In this document: positions 34,869 to 47,214 of the stretch, one piece after another
How the letters are laid out: each line of letters starts with the position of its first letter
Numbering within the stretch: position 1 is the first letter of the stretch
Assembly (NCBI GenBank): GCA_029962745.1
Contig: CM057162.1
Span: 9,674,408-9,738,407, forward strand
DNA: 64,000 nt
DNA from: Echinometra lucunter
Lineage: Eukaryota; Echinodermata; Echinoidea; Camarodonta; Echinometridae
Reading direction: 5' to 3'
The notes under the pieces: generated by a model
The model's database searches: none
What the model saw: the letters and a program-made list of their open reading frames with translations, nothing else
Told to the model about the DNA's origin: nothing
Translations under genes and position numbers: made by a program

Positions 34869-36221
34869 GTGCCACATGGCAATCTTTCCCGGATGCGGGG
34901 GTCTTGGTGGAATGAGGCGAATGGAAATTCATGCACAAGTTTGGATGGAGAGGAGAGGTTTGATGTGTTTGTGGTATTGGTTATTGAGGATGATGCAGGG
35001 CGTTGTATTGGCAGTGATGAGTATTTAGTTGGAAGATATGATGATATGGTGATATTGAGGTTAATAAACCAGAGTTTGGAGCGTTGTATTTCTAGTGATG
35101 AGAAGTTTGCTGTGTTGCACCATAGAAGAGATTCTGAATTTATAGGATTGGAGCTTTGCTTTGATGTCGAGGAAGATGTTTTGATAGATAAGAAGATATG
35201 GGGTTATTATCACGATTATGATGACGTAGGGATTTTTCATTTGGGATTTATTCCAAATGCATTTGGAGGACAAATTTGTACTGGCCATACTGGCTACAAT
35301 TTAGTTGTTCCGATAAAGGTATTACATTTCAAAATTGGAATAATATCAGAGTGTTGGGATAAATATGCAATTAATTTTGATGACGTAGCAGATAAAAATG
35401 AGACCATTCTTAAAGGCTTTTTGTCAGAAGGTTTTGCTGGTCATAGTTATTTTGCATCTCAAGTTGAAACTTGCATATCCAAAACATTGGTAGATAATGA
35501 CATACTCGTGAAGAACAGATTTAAAAATGGTGATGCTTACGTTGCTCAAAGTTTTAAGGAAGTCACTAAAAAGAGAAAATACTCCAGTATGATGACTGAA
35601 AATGTAGAACGATATATTTTCAATGATAAATCAAATGATTTCAAAGATAAATCAAATGAATTCAAAATTTCAGGTGTTACTGCTACGGGAAAATCTTTGA
35701 ATTCGTGGAAAGTGACTAAAAGGAAAATCGGTGACATGACGACTGAGTATGTGGCCCGGTATATTTTCAATGATAAGTCTCTTGCTTTTGAGCTTTCAGG
35801 TGTTTCTGCTACGGGTAAATCTTTGAATTCGTGGGAAGTGACTAAAAGGAAAATCGGTGACATGACGGCTGAGTATGTGGCCCGGTATATTTTCAATGAT
35901 AAGTCCTTTGCTTTTGAGCTTTCAGGTGTTTCTGCTACGGGAAAATCTTTGAATTCGTGGGAAGTGACTAAAAGGAAAATCGGTGACATGACGACTGAGT
36001 ATGTTGCGCGGTATATTTTCAATGATAAGTCTCTTGGTTTTGGAGGTTGGTACGAATGCGTAGAGTATCCCAATAAGGTTTTGGTAAGTTCAAGGCTTGG
36101 CGGTGAAACTACTGTTGATAATTCTGGCTATGATGCGATGTTAGATGCAATTGTGAGACAGACGGAAAGTATTGTTTTGAAAGAAGGGGAAATGGATTTT
36201 TCCTTGAAAGAAGTGTTTTGA
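34869..36221 (+). CDS. Unknown repeat-rich protein, copy B, terminal exon
   Basis: I do not recognise the family. The frame begins directly after a strong acceptor (TATTTCTTTCCTCAG, ending 34,868); its first codon is GTG, so this is a downstream exon. An internal ATG at 34,893 is the alternative start. About 225 residues of acidic, aromatic-rich unique sequence come first (for example RFDVFVVLVIEDD, LGFIPNAFGG, DKYAINFDDV). One divergent repeat follows (35,546-35,669), then three 126-bp repeats at 35,670, 35,796 and 35,922. Each encodes 42 residues with SGVSATGKSLNSW, VTKRKIGDM, EYVARYIFNDKS. The tail has TESIVLKEGEMDFS and a TGA. Repeats 2 and 3 are almost identical, indicating recent unequal exchange or conversion. 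No signal peptide, membrane helix or known catalytic motif is seen. It is paralogous to 21-761. Confidence 0.65.
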   Translation: MPHGNLSRMRGSWWNEANGNSCTSLDGEERFDVFVVLVIEDDAGRCIGSDEYLVGRYDDMVILRLINQSLERCISSDEKFAVLHHRRDSEFIGLELCFDVEEDVLIDKKIWGYYHDYDDVGIFHLGFIPNAFGGQICTGHTGYNLVVPIKVLHFKIGIISECWDKYAINFDDVADKNETILKGFLSEGFAGHSYFASQVETCISKTLVDNDILVKNRFKNGDAYVAQSFKEVTKKRKYSSMMTENVERYIFNDKSNDFKDKSNEFKISGVTATGKSLNSWKVTKRKIGDMTTEYVARYIFNDKSLAFELSGVSATGKSLNSWEVTKRKIGDMTAEYVARYIFNDKSFAFELSGVSATGKSLNSWEVTKRKIGDMTTEYVARYIFNDKSLGFGGWYECVEYPNKVLVSSRLGGETTVDNSGYDAMLDAIVRQTESIVLKEGEMDFSLKEVF

Positions 36222-37500
36222 CTTTCAGCTAGTTCGGTTCAGTTCAGTATTTCAGGTGTGTACATCAGTGGCGTTAGAGTGCTTGCAAATTAATAGCCAA
36301 CCCTGGTCAGACAGCACAACGCATCACGCTGATTGTACAGACTTTGGTAGGTCCATTTTGTGACGGGTGGGAGGGTGCTCTTCAAACGCTCCGTGAGTAT
36401 CGGTCATAGCTTTATGTTCGGGGGGGGGGGGGGAGGTTCAGACCAGAATTTCATTTGAAACCCTTTCAGTTAAAAATAAAAGAAGGAAAGAGTTATACAT
36501 AAGTCAAGAGCGCGTTTCACAAACGGTTCTGAGTGGAGAAAAGAAATCTCAACAGCGCCCTGCGTAAAACAGGATTTTTAAAACTGTTTCATAGGTGATT
36601 CTGGCTCTTAATTCGTTCTATAAAAGCAGCTTTAAGGTAAGGATAGAGGATCGAGGTATTGATTCAGACTGTAAAGGCCACCTCCAAACTTTAAACTCCA
36701 TTACGACTACGACTAGATTTTTAAAGAAATTGGATTTACGATTCCATTAATCATGTTAATAATGTGTCTTGGAAGGAATTGCGTTGTCCACATCCGTACT
36801 GAAAATCTGACTGATAACAGTTACCACAGGGGGAAGTTATGTCTGGTATCAGACTATTCATTCCTATCCCATAGCAGTTTTCATAAAGGTGTAAATCGAT
36901 CACCTCTCTCAGGCTCAAATTGGCACCAGATATCCTTATTCTAACTTCTCCAAATATGCTTATCAAATGAATGAAATAGAGTGAATCAAATTACACATTT
37001 TACATCGTTTTAGCTCAAGAACTGCCAAATTGTTTGTAAATGGCACAGCATGATGTTTCCTCTGTTTCTGGTCATGATTTATGTGTAGGCCCCTAATTCC
37101 AAGCATTTTCTATAAGAAATTGACACTAACAGTCACTAAAAGGAGGCTGATATTGTACTGCTAAAAATTTTAACCGACATACTCACGGAGAAGTCCTACC
37201 TGCACCTTCTCGTGGTGAAGAGTGTTACGATATCATGATGTAGGTTCTCACACTCACCCAAAATGTTGGAAAAAAAATACCCAATACCGGGGCGGAGGGG
37301 GGGGGGGGTTAACATGCATGACTATTGATGGGGTTTTGCCAAATATCCCATTAGACACTCAGCATGCCCAGCAAACATGCATGTCTCCTTTCACCCAGTA
37401 CGTGCTCTTTTAGCACTGCTCTGCATGGCTGATGTGTGAGTGCTTGACATCATGATATCAACTAACGCAGGAGGGCGCAATATATTTGTTTATCTGATAT
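36222..37500. repeat. 3' flank of copy B, paralogous to 762-2000
   Basis: It carries the same blocks in the same order as the flank of copy A. These include the 31-nt hairpin (37,184-37,214) and the inverted pair GATATCATGAT (37,229-37,239) and ATCATGATATC (37,449-37,459), the latter followed by AACGCAGGAGGGCGCAAT. A G18-like run lies at 36,420-36,433. Confidence 0.6.
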
Positions 37501-39955
37501 CGTTTATTTGTTTGATTGTTTGTTTGTTTGTTTGTTGTTGTTGTTGTTAAGAAATTATTTTCACTGCACCCAAGCCTGATTGCACCTTGAAGATATCAAA
37601 CAGAAAAATACAAAAAGAAACAAATAACGAGACGCCATCTAAATTTCGATAAAAAGAAGGAAAAAATTACTTCTTGGGATAATTTTTGAAAGCCACTTTA
37701 CATGGCTTTCCCATAAAAAACGTCGACATTAATAAGGACATCCTTTCAATATGTTCAGATATCAATTATATTTTTACACTCCCAACCTTTCAACAAGCCC
37801 TAATAGAAACAGTACTTTTCCGGAAGAATTCCTATATGCAAAGATTTGTTTTATTCAATGAATCTATTTCACAACCTCAAATGTATTTGTTACATAGCTG
37901 ATATAGCAATATGATTGTTTTCCATGGGCATTGATGAAAGTTATAAGCATGCCATGTCAAAATGGAGGCACATTTTTCGATCCTTTGTGGCTGCGCTGAT
38001 GGATTTACGGGAACAAACTGTGAAACAGGTAGGCCTATTAGTTCATACAAAGTGAACATAATTTTATGTAGATTTATCTATAATTTCCAAACGGACATGA
38101 TTTAAACATAATTCTGGTTTTTTTATAATTCTCGCAATTTATGTGATCAAAATATAACACAATTACACGACATAGAAATATTTCCTTACGACACACGAAC
38201 AACAACAAAAAAAGTATGAGTGATTTTTGTGATCAAATTATAACACAATAATACACAACATAGAAATATTTCCTTACGACACACGAACAACAAGAAAAGG
38301 TATGAGTGATTTTTGCCTCACTGAATCACCCTCTATAATTTTAAATTTCAAAATAATATGATTTTTAGAAATGAAGTTATGAATCTTAATAATTAAATAT
38401 ACATTCTGTCCCGTTCCCCACGCTCTCTCTCTCTCTCTCTTTCCTTTCTAAATACACTGTTACTCAGCCTCTCCTATTCTTCTTCTGATGCCTGCGTGAA
38501 AAGTATTTGGGAACGCGTTTTTATATCATCGAAATAAAATTATATGTCGCCTTCACTCCACCTCTAATGAGGCCCATATACAAAGTAACATATATCAACT
38601 CTATCAGTTACACTGCAATCGCACATGATCCAATTATTGCTTAAACTGTTTAGCTCAGCCACAGGCCTATAATTTTTATACTTCTTTTCACAATTTCACC
38701 AAACTTGACAGACAATAGAACTGCCCCGTGAACCATCATTGCATCATGATTGTCACAGAAACTGTGTCAAATTCTATGTCACTTGTCATACAACTAGGCC
38801 TTTAAACAGCAAAAAGAATGAAATAAGTCAAGGCCGTTCTTTGGAAATGACCCTCCCCCCCCCCCCCCCCCCCCCCCTCCCGCTCCAACACATGTACACA
38901 TGCTCAAAATAGGGGGTAGTCTGTGAAAATAATATTAAATAGAAAATAAAAATGTCAAGGGGGAAAAATGTAGCATAAGTGACCCTATCGTACGATACTA
39001 ATTCTCACAATGCCATTTTCGACATTTAAAGGGGGGGCTTGTAACGTTCTGAAATGGGTTCAGGTCCTCCTCTGTGTGCATGTGTTCGCATGGGAAATGC
39101 TACCTTTAATATATAACAATCACAGTCCTGATAATAAAAACGACGAGGCCATTATTTCATGTTTGTTTATCCCAAATTACCAAGTGGGGAATTCCACATG
39201 ACTTTTCGAGCACCTTTTCTATTGGCTGAGGACCCAAACAATCTTTTGTCATTTTAGCAATACCAGTCGATCTTTGTCCCCCCCCCCCCCCTCTCTATCT
39301 CTCTCTCTCTCATGTCTCCCTTTGTATCTCTGACTCTTTCTCTCTCTTCTCTCTTTCTCTTTTCCCCCTAGCTTTCTCTCTCTCTCTCTCTGTTCTCATC
39401 TCTATTGTTCTATCTCTAAGCCTCACTCTCTTCCCCTGTCTCCAAGATATTTTGAAAGGGGAAGGGGCAAGATTATATCTTGACATTTTAAGTAAACAAA
39501 TAGGGTATCATATAGTTGCGAGCCGCAGGCATCTTTTATCCCACCCTTTTCTTTCTTCTTCCTCCTCCTTTTTTTTCTTGTTTTTCCTCTCTTTTCTTGT
39601 CTTAATCTTGAAAAAAATCATAAGGGGACGTTCGCCCCCTGTACTCCAACCCCCCCCCCCCCCCCTGTAGCGCCGCCCCTGCATGAATGTCACATTGTCC
39701 TTTTCAATATTGAGCCATGACTGTGATGTTGTAATTCAGAACTAGTTGAAGAATAATGGCTGTCTTCACGGTATTTTGCACTTTTCAAATAATATCCACC
39801 TTTTGCAAGGTGGGAACTTCCACTCATAACAAATAATGTGGTCGTCAGCAAAAAGAAAAAAATCCTTGGCAAATGAGAGATAAGATCAGTCTTTACAACT
39901 AGCATACAAGAATATGTATCAAAAATTATTCTTTAAAGAGTGTTTAATCAAGGGT
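37501..39955. other. Intergenic with simple repeats
   Basis: No gene supported. It contains an 86-bp tandem duplication (38,144-38,317; unit TGATCAAA...TGAGTGATTTT), a poly-C run of about 28 bp (38,848-38,876), CT-rich tracts (39,285-39,400) and another poly-C run (39,650-39,666). Confidence 0.6.
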
Positions 39956-40442
39956 ATAGCTTTATACCATTAACATTTAACATTACTCTTGTGCCACTGT
40001 AGTAAACACGATGTCATCATTCGAAGAGACAAAACAATATTATCAAAATTACTGAACTACCCGCAAAATCCCAGGTGGTCTTAAACCTTTGCAAACGATA
40101 GTACTTATAACTTTACAGGGTTCCCCGACATATCACAAATATGCGCTATTTTACAGTTCATTCTGCTTTGATAAACTTATCAAAACGGTCTAATGATGGA
40201 AATTGGCCGATACACAATAGTGAGTTGAAATAAATACTCGCAAACAAATGCAAACATTAAAAACAAGGGAATGAAATCGGCCATCAAAAAATGAAATGAT
40301 TATCATTTTTCCAACCCGATGAATTAGGGATGATAAGTGAAAAAAAATTGAAAAAGAATTATGATGATAAAAAATAATAGCAATAATAATGATAATAATA
40401 ATGATGATGATGATGATGATAATAATAATAATTATAATTATG

Positions 40443-40506
<64 letters not shown>

Positions 40507-41040
40507 CCCTGGTAGCAGACGGACGTCTTCAAGACGTCAAGAACTGGTCATAAACTCGCCGACACGTACATATATCGTATACACGACTATTTTACGACAG
40601 CCTTATATAACCAAAATTTTCTCAAATTTTGTTTGAACAAAAGATAACATATATTTTACGTCAAATATTTACCACTTTTTAACGTCTTTTTTAAAGATCA
40701 GAATAAGACGTATTTTTACGTAATTATTTCCCACTTTATAACAGCTTTTTTCAAAACCATAATATGACGTGTTTACGTCAGTTTTACGTCGTGATATGAC
40801 TGTAATAGTTGATCGTGATTCATGAATATTCATGAATGACCAGAAATGACTAAACTTCGTGAAAAAGGAATATAACATTTGAATTTTAACATTTTATTCA
40901 ATGATTGCACTGCTGATTTAATGAACAATGTACTTCCATGTTGAACACCATTCAGTTAATGTCATGGGCAGGGTATTTCAGAATGTATCAAGAAACTGTA
41001 ATTTCTAACTGTTTTTTTATTTCAAGTACTACACTACAGT

Positions 41041-41094
<54 letters not shown>

Positions 41095-41470
41095 ATGTCG
41101 ATACAAAATATCAGTAGTTAGGTATAGGATGTAGGATGTTAGGATATAGGGCTAGTATAGGACGATCTTATTATAGGCTAGAACATTAACACAGAGAAAA
41201 CATCATATTGTTGAATACATTCTAAAATACTTTGTAAACCAGCTTTGAAGATTTGACGTCTTTATTATGTGATTTTTACCAGTCTGTGAGCTTCATAAAG
41301 ACGTCATAAAAACGGTTTTTCCTACCAATATGATGTAAAATTGACGTAAAAATATGACGTCTTATTTTACGTCGTGTGCTGGTGCAAAGTATCGTCTTAA
41401 AGACGTATATATCATACGTAAATAAGACGTATGACACGACTTTGATTCTTACCAGTCTCTGCTATCAGGG
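40507..41470. mobile_element. Non-autonomous DNA transposon rich in ACGTC words
   Basis: The terminal inverted repeats are CCCTGGTAGCAGA and the complement of CCCTGATAGCAGA. The 964-bp interior has many GACGT/ACGTC words near both ends (for example GACGTCTTCAAGACGTC at left, AAGACGTATATATCATACGT at right) and a (TA)n run at 41,045-41,090. No transposase frame is present. The target was an (AAT)n tract, so the target duplication cannot be read. The corresponding site in block A (near 20,105) is empty. Confidence 0.7.
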
Positions 41471-41704
41471 AATAATAATAATAATTACTGATGATAATAA
41501 TGATGATGATGATAACAATAATAATAGTATGATTAATAATGATGACCGCATGACAATGCACCGCAATCATCACTCCATCAACTGTCAGGTCCCCATTTAT
41601 ACCTGGGTTGGAGGGAGGGTGGGCGAGAGGGTGTTAAATGTGGGAAAGACATTTTGTCCGCGGATATACACCTAGCGAGGATCGAACCCAGGGCCTATGT
41701 AGTG

Positions 41705-41860
41705 GAGGTGCCGTGTTCCAATGGTTTTAGGTGCTTGACTGGAGACGCGAGGATCGGGAGTTCCATCCCAGGCACGGCACTTATGCCATTGAACAAGGCA
41801 TTTATCTACATTGCTCTTTTATCAAATAAACGAAGTGCTATAGGCATATTGCTACCAATG
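41705..41860 (+). repeat. tRNA-derived SINE, family 2, copy 3
   Basis: Part of duplication block B1 and orthologous in position to 20,366-20,520. It has the same core (CTTGACTGGAGACGCGA, then GGCACTTATGCCATTGA) with a decayed A box. Confidence 0.7.
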
Positions 41861-42592
41861 TGTCCATGTTTGCGTGTGTGTTTTTTTAATGTAGAAAAGT
41901 CATAATTAAGGTCTACGTCCCAATTATTACACACACGATAATTAAAGGTTCAATTTTGCACTCTAAATGCAACACTGGCAGCACCTTCTGGGTTGCAATT
42001 TTGTCCCTTACATGGAAAAAGGGGCAAAGATGCACCCTTCTGCATTTGTTTGCACCAAATTTCTGCATTGAAAGGGTACAAATTTGCACCTTCTCTAAAG
42101 GGTGCAATATGTAGCTCACTGCACCCTTAAAGGTGCAAAATGTTACTAAGGGTGCAAAGTTGTACCCATAAAGGAACTTTCAGTGTTGCATTTGAAGGTT
42201 TCAAAAGTGAACCTTTTTTTCACAGTGTATGCTTGGGTCTGTTAACAAAAGGCCGGGCAGCTTTAGGTGTACCTGTCATGAAAAATCTTGTTTTCCATTT
42301 CGTTTTCGGTCTTAATGTATGGTGTGTATTTTGTGCGTAAAATGCATGCGAGTGTTTGTTCTTAAAATGCATGCTTATCTCAGTTATTTATCAGAACACT
42401 TGGAGTGGAAAAGGACCTTAAAACAACTTTGAATACGTATTCATTTTCATACGTTATCTAACACATTGTGATAGTTGCTTTGAAATTGTCAGGGGAAATT
42501 CCCCTCCCACCGTATCTCGTAATGGGTATTTCGCAATTTTCTCTGCTGTGGGGAATTCCAAATTCATTATCTACTCTATACGGTACTGCATA

Positions 42593-44045
42593 ACATTAAA
42601 AATTTATGGCTTCCTGTAATCCCAAAAAACAAACTAAATTAGAGACAAAGAGTATAAAGAGTAAAGAAACAAGTTTTAAAGAAAAGGCTTTCAGGGCTCG
42701 CCCGCTTCGCTCGCTCGCATTTTAAGTATTGCAGCCAATGAGGTTATAATGCTATGTTTATGAAACGAATTGGTTTGCATCGTGTCTTTCTATAGTATGC
42801 TATATGTTATCTTAGCCAAAGCCGTGAATATTTTTTATTATGAAATAAAACTGGTTTGCATCTTGATTTTCTATCCGATGTTATACTTTATGATATAACT
42901 TCAAGGGGTCGAACGGGAAGAAGACCCATAACAGAAGAATTTTTATGAGAAAATGGCTAGCTACGACCAGTAGCCTCTTCCTATCTTACCAAAAATATGA
43001 GAAAGGAGGATGCTGATAAAAATACGTTAATAAAATCATAAATTTGGAGTGTACACCAGAACATGTTCTCGGTATTAAAAAATAGCCTCTTCTCCCCCCC
43101 CCCCCCCCCTCCCTCCCTTCTCACTCGCTCGCTCTACTCGCTTAAAGAAATAATTCAAGATCGGGAGGCATGCGCTCTTATTCCCTCAGCATCGTGTCCG
43201 AATATTTTAATAATTTTACAGCGAGATGTAAAGCTTTTTCGAACACATGGAAATAGTACATCTTCAAATTCATCTAATTTATTTTAGTGGAAATTCTACG
43301 TTTTACTCGAAAGAAATATAGTTTTTGTCAGTAACTCAGTTCGCTCGCTCATATAACAAAATGGTTCTATAGATGGTAAGCGAACTGTCAAATCTGGCAG
43401 TTAGGTGATCAAAAATATTTAGATATCTTTGAGGCTATCAAAGAATTCCTTGCTCGCTGCACTCACTCGAATATATAATGTAGATAATTTATATCCCTAG
43501 TGACAAAAAAGCCCACTTTATCACCAAAAGAGTGTGTTCCCCTGCCGATCTCGTCTCCCTCGCTTGTAATATTTGAAATATGGTGGTTTGGGGCAGTAAA
43601 CCATAATTGGGTCAGCGAGGTACATCTCATATTGCTTAAGTGTATTTTGAAGACAAATAACATTTCTTTTATAGTTGGAAGGTTCGGTTCGCTCGCTTCG
43701 TTCACTCGCAAAATAAAACAGGATGGTTCATACTGTAAGTAAAGTTCAAGTCCCCTAAAGTTTCATTCAAGTACTGAAGATGTGCCTCTGCGATGTTGTT
43801 TGAAAACAATTGTTGTGCTGTTAATTGGAGGAGCGGTAGATTAGACCAGTAGTGCAGAGATATGGGCAGAAAAAGCAGGCCCTACACCTCACCCCCCCCC
43901 CTCCCTATTTAGTTTATCCTTCATCTTTGAACCTACTCACCCTTTCCCTGCTCGATCTCTTTGCTCCGTGGTCTAGGATATTCGGCATCGGTCATCCCCC
44001 CCCCCCCCCCCCCCCCCCCCCACTGCGAACACAAATCGACACCCA
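42593..44045. mobile_element. 1.45-kb insertion with 9-bp target duplication
   Basis: TACTGCATA stands on both sides (42,584-42,592 and 44,046-44,054). The other duplication copy has a single TATTGCATA there (29,975-29,983), giving a clean empty site. I see no terminal inverted repeats or transposase. The insert holds poly-C tracts and GCTCGCTCGC words. Element class unknown; the 9-bp duplication is typical of Mutator-like and some foldback elements. Confidence 0.65.
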
Positions 44046-45271
44046 TACTGCATAGTATAAAACTTGGAATTCCCCATATAAATAATATCTGTACGCAACT
44101 TGAAAAGAATATGAACCCATGCTCTCAGCACATATTGGATACTAGTATTGCTATAATACAATGTAAAATGCCACATGAAGAGTTTATAACTGAATAATTT
44201 CACTTTTTGTTTCTTTGGCTGCATTTTTCTATTATTCATTAAAATTCAAATCAAATCATTCTGAGGAAAATGAAAAAAGGAAATACGAAAGAGAAATCGA
44301 TCCAAGGAATGAATATACATACAAATCAATTTTTGTTGAAAAATGTTTTGATTTTTGCACCGTCCCACGATAGGACACGTACCCCCGTGGCATCCTCATC
44401 GCCTCCCCATTGAAATCTCATGCCACAAGAAGAGTTATAAATTTGGATCATTTTAACCTCTTTTTTCGTATCTGACTTAATGGAATTTTCCTTCCAATAA
44501 TTATGCACCAGGTTATTCTCTGAGATTATAAATATTCTACCGAATCTCTTGACGAAAAAGCAAAGAGGAAAGACGCTGATTATGGGAATTAATTATTTGT
44601 CATCAATCTATGTTTTGTTTTCGGTTGTTGTAGCTTTGTTTGTTTGTTTGTTTGTTTTGTTTTGTTTTGTTTCGTTTGGTTTTGGTTATTTACCTGTTTG
44701 TTACCATTTGATGAAGGAGCAGGTGCCTCCATTGCGGGTAACAACGGAAGGGCCCGAATAGAGGTTGGAGGCGGGGCGATCCGCCTTCTCACAGCTGCAA
44801 ACAATATCGTTCCGCAATGAAAATTAAACCTCCTTACAACCCTACCCATATCCCTCGCGCACGCGCACTCCAACACCCTAAAAAAACGTATAAGGTCACC
44901 TAGTTTTTGATAGGGAAATTTGATAAAGTAAAATGAAAAACATAATAATGGGAGACATATCTTTTCATATTACATGTCATGAATAACATATAGGCCTAAT
45001 GGAGTTTTGGATTAAGAAATGAACCTCCGAAAAGCCAAGGAGGGTTCATATTTTTTTGTCGTTTGTTTATCAGCACCCGCAAAAAGCTTAGAACGTTTTA
45101 GGGGGGGTTCGCCAAAAAATGTAAAATTGTGCCCCCCCCCCCCCCCCCCATAAAGTTTGTTAGTTAGAAGCATGCTCTACTGACGCAACCTATTCCCTTA
45201 CTTATTTTCCTCCTGACCGACAATACTTTTTCAAGCGGAAGGATACTCCTTTGTTGTCTTCGCACTGTGAT

Positions 45272-45386
45272 TATAAAAATCGAGGATAGCTCGGCAGCTC
45301 TACACAAATCGAATGCCAAAAAATGAGACGAACAACAACGCAACTAAGTTAGATTATTTGAAGACTATCACCATGGCGTCTAACAG
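45272..45386 (+). promoter_or_regulatory. Candidate core promoter and first exon (copy B)
   Basis: TATAAA at 45,272-45,277, ATG at 45,373 (CACCATGGCG, a very good context), 14 coding bases (MASN + AG) and a consensus donor AG|GTAAGA. The leader is about 30 bp longer than in copy A and mostly unrelated to it, while TATA, ATG, the exon length of 14 and the donor are unchanged. Confidence 0.35.
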
Positions 45387-45820
45387 GTAAGATCATGCTG
45401 TTTTGAATTTAATCTGTATGTTTTAATAGCTTTAATAGCTTTCAAACAGTTCTTCTCAACTGAGGGCTGTGGTTGAGGCATCGGTGCGCTTAGAAGCTCT
45501 TTCAGGTTGACCAAGAGGCAGGTAGGAAACATATATGAGATTAGAATACAGCTTTTTTTTAAATGCGTCCGATATAATACGTAAGAGAGCTGGAATTCAG
45601 TTATACTGCCTCACTTGTAACGTCACGTACGTGTTACAAATTAATCAAAAATATCTTTGTGAAATTGGGAGGGAGTAGAAAGTGCCAGATCATAAAATCA
45701 TATATGTGTTTATTGTCCGGTTTTTTTTTAATCATTAAGTTTTTCTAAATGGGGTCTCAACAAGTCTCTAAAAACCAAAGTGGGCCTCGAAGTATTTTAG
45801 GAAGCAAAGTTTGTCTCTAG

Positions 45821-46066
45821 TTGAAAAAGGCGGTTGAGAAGAGCTGGCTAAAGGTATACATAGAAGTAGGCCTACATGTATATCCTTTCTTTCTAGACGC
45901 ACTTGTAAGAACTAACATTATTACGATGGATAAATCTCTTCCGTTTTGTTTTCCAAAAGGCGCTGAAATCCACTCTTGTAACTTCAGAGTAAAAGGCATT
46001 TGCTTCCAAGATTTTTGTACAGGCGTCTGTGGAAAAAGTGATAATAAAAGGGTGCATATTTTATGA
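45821..46066 (+). CDS. Conserved small Cys-rich frame, copy B (possible exon)
   Basis: Paralogue of 31,711-31,947 with all five Cys (FCF, SCN, ICF, FCT, VCG) and the terminal KRVHIL kept. Changes fall mainly in IITMDKS against IIKIKKS. The same acceptor-like CCTTTCTTTCTAG precedes the Cys-rich half. No known family. Confidence 0.25.
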   Translation: MKKAVEKSWLKVYIEVGLHVYPFFLDALVRTNIITMDKSLPFCFPKGAEIHSCNFRVKGICFQDFCTGVCGKSDNKRVHIL

Positions 46067-46714
46067 TTGCTCTCAAAATTTCGGTTGATACTTTGTGTTG
46101 AAGGACAGGTATTTATCTAAACAATGGTCTGATACCAATAACTCATTTTTCATCAAATGTGGATTTATCGCCTTTTGGAAGCAAGCTTCTCAAATATTTT
46201 TCCTCTTTCATTCAAATGCGTTTAATCATTGAAAATTACTGAGAGGTCTTGTTTGGTTGCTTTTCTTGGTTGTTGTTTATGGGTGTTTTCTTTTTTTGTT
46301 GTTGATGTTGGTGGTGGCGATGTCGCCGTTGTTATCTTTTTTTATGTCTGTAGTTTATGTACTTTATACCGTATAGTTATTTGTTTCATTTGATCTCCAG
46401 AGGCTCTCGATAACGCCTTTCTCAAACTTCAGAATTGCGCTACTTTATTACGACAATGGATGGTAATAAATCAGTTAAAACTAAATGATTTAGAGAAATG
46501 CTCTCAATCTGTGCAGTCTTCCAAATGTTCAGTTGGAAGCTGTTGGCACACTCATTGGCCTTTCAGAAACAATAAGAAACCTTGGCATTGTATTTAGTTG
46601 TGACAGGTATTTTCCCGTGTACCCTAAATTTCAAACACATTCTCTCTCTCTCTCTCTCTCTGTTTCATTTATTGTCCTCAGTCCTGATTCCACCTCCTAG
46701 TCTCTCTGAAATAT

Positions 46715-47214
46715 NNNNNNNNNNNNNNNNNNNNNNNNNNNNNNNNNNNNNNNNNNNNNNNNNNNNNNNNNNNNNNNNNNNNNNNNNNNNNNNNNNNNNN
46801 NNNNNNNNNNNNNNNNNNNNNNNNNNNNNNNNNNNNNNNNNNNNNNNNNNNNNNNNNNNNNNNNNNNNNNNNNNNNNNNNNNNNNNNNNNNNNNNNNNNN
46901 NNNNNNNNNNNNNNNNNNNNNNNNNNNNNNNNNNNNNNNNNNNNNNNNNNNNNNNNNNNNNNNNNNNNNNNNNNNNNNNNNNNNNNNNNNNNNNNNNNNN
47001 NNNNNNNNNNNNNNNNNNNNNNNNNNNNNNNNNNNNNNNNNNNNNNNNNNNNNNNNNNNNNNNNNNNNNNNNNNNNNNNNNNNNNNNNNNNNNNNNNNNN
47101 NNNNNNNNNNNNNNNNNNNNNNNNNNNNNNNNNNNNNNNNNNNNNNNNNNNNNNNNNNNNNNNNNNNNNNNNNNNNNNNNNNNNNNNNNNNNNNNNNNNN
47201 NNNNNNNNNNNNNN
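46715..47214. other. Assembly gap (500 N)
   Basis: An exact 500-base N run, the usual placeholder length for unknown size. The frames spanning it are meaningless. Confidence 1.

Larger units (their letters stand above)
39960..42180. repeat. Segmental duplication block B1
   Basis: Counterpart of 19,630-20,900. It is interrupted in its (AAT)n run by the transposon at 40,507-41,470, while its CACACTAA-family MITE (41,928-42,230) is whole, unlike the split MITE in block A. Confidence 0.8.
42185..46714. repeat. Segmental duplication block B2
   Basis: Counterpart of 29,350-32,575, carrying one extra insertion (42,593-44,045). It ends at the N gap in the shared sequence CTCTGAAATAT. A sequence upstream of the promoter (TCAAGCGGAA) and the promoter itself are kept. 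Confidence 0.85.

Noticed and set aside
34869..36221. Membership of the sea urchin Sp185/333 (Trf) immune family
   Set aside because: The repeats lack the Gly/His-rich composition of that family and no leader was seen.
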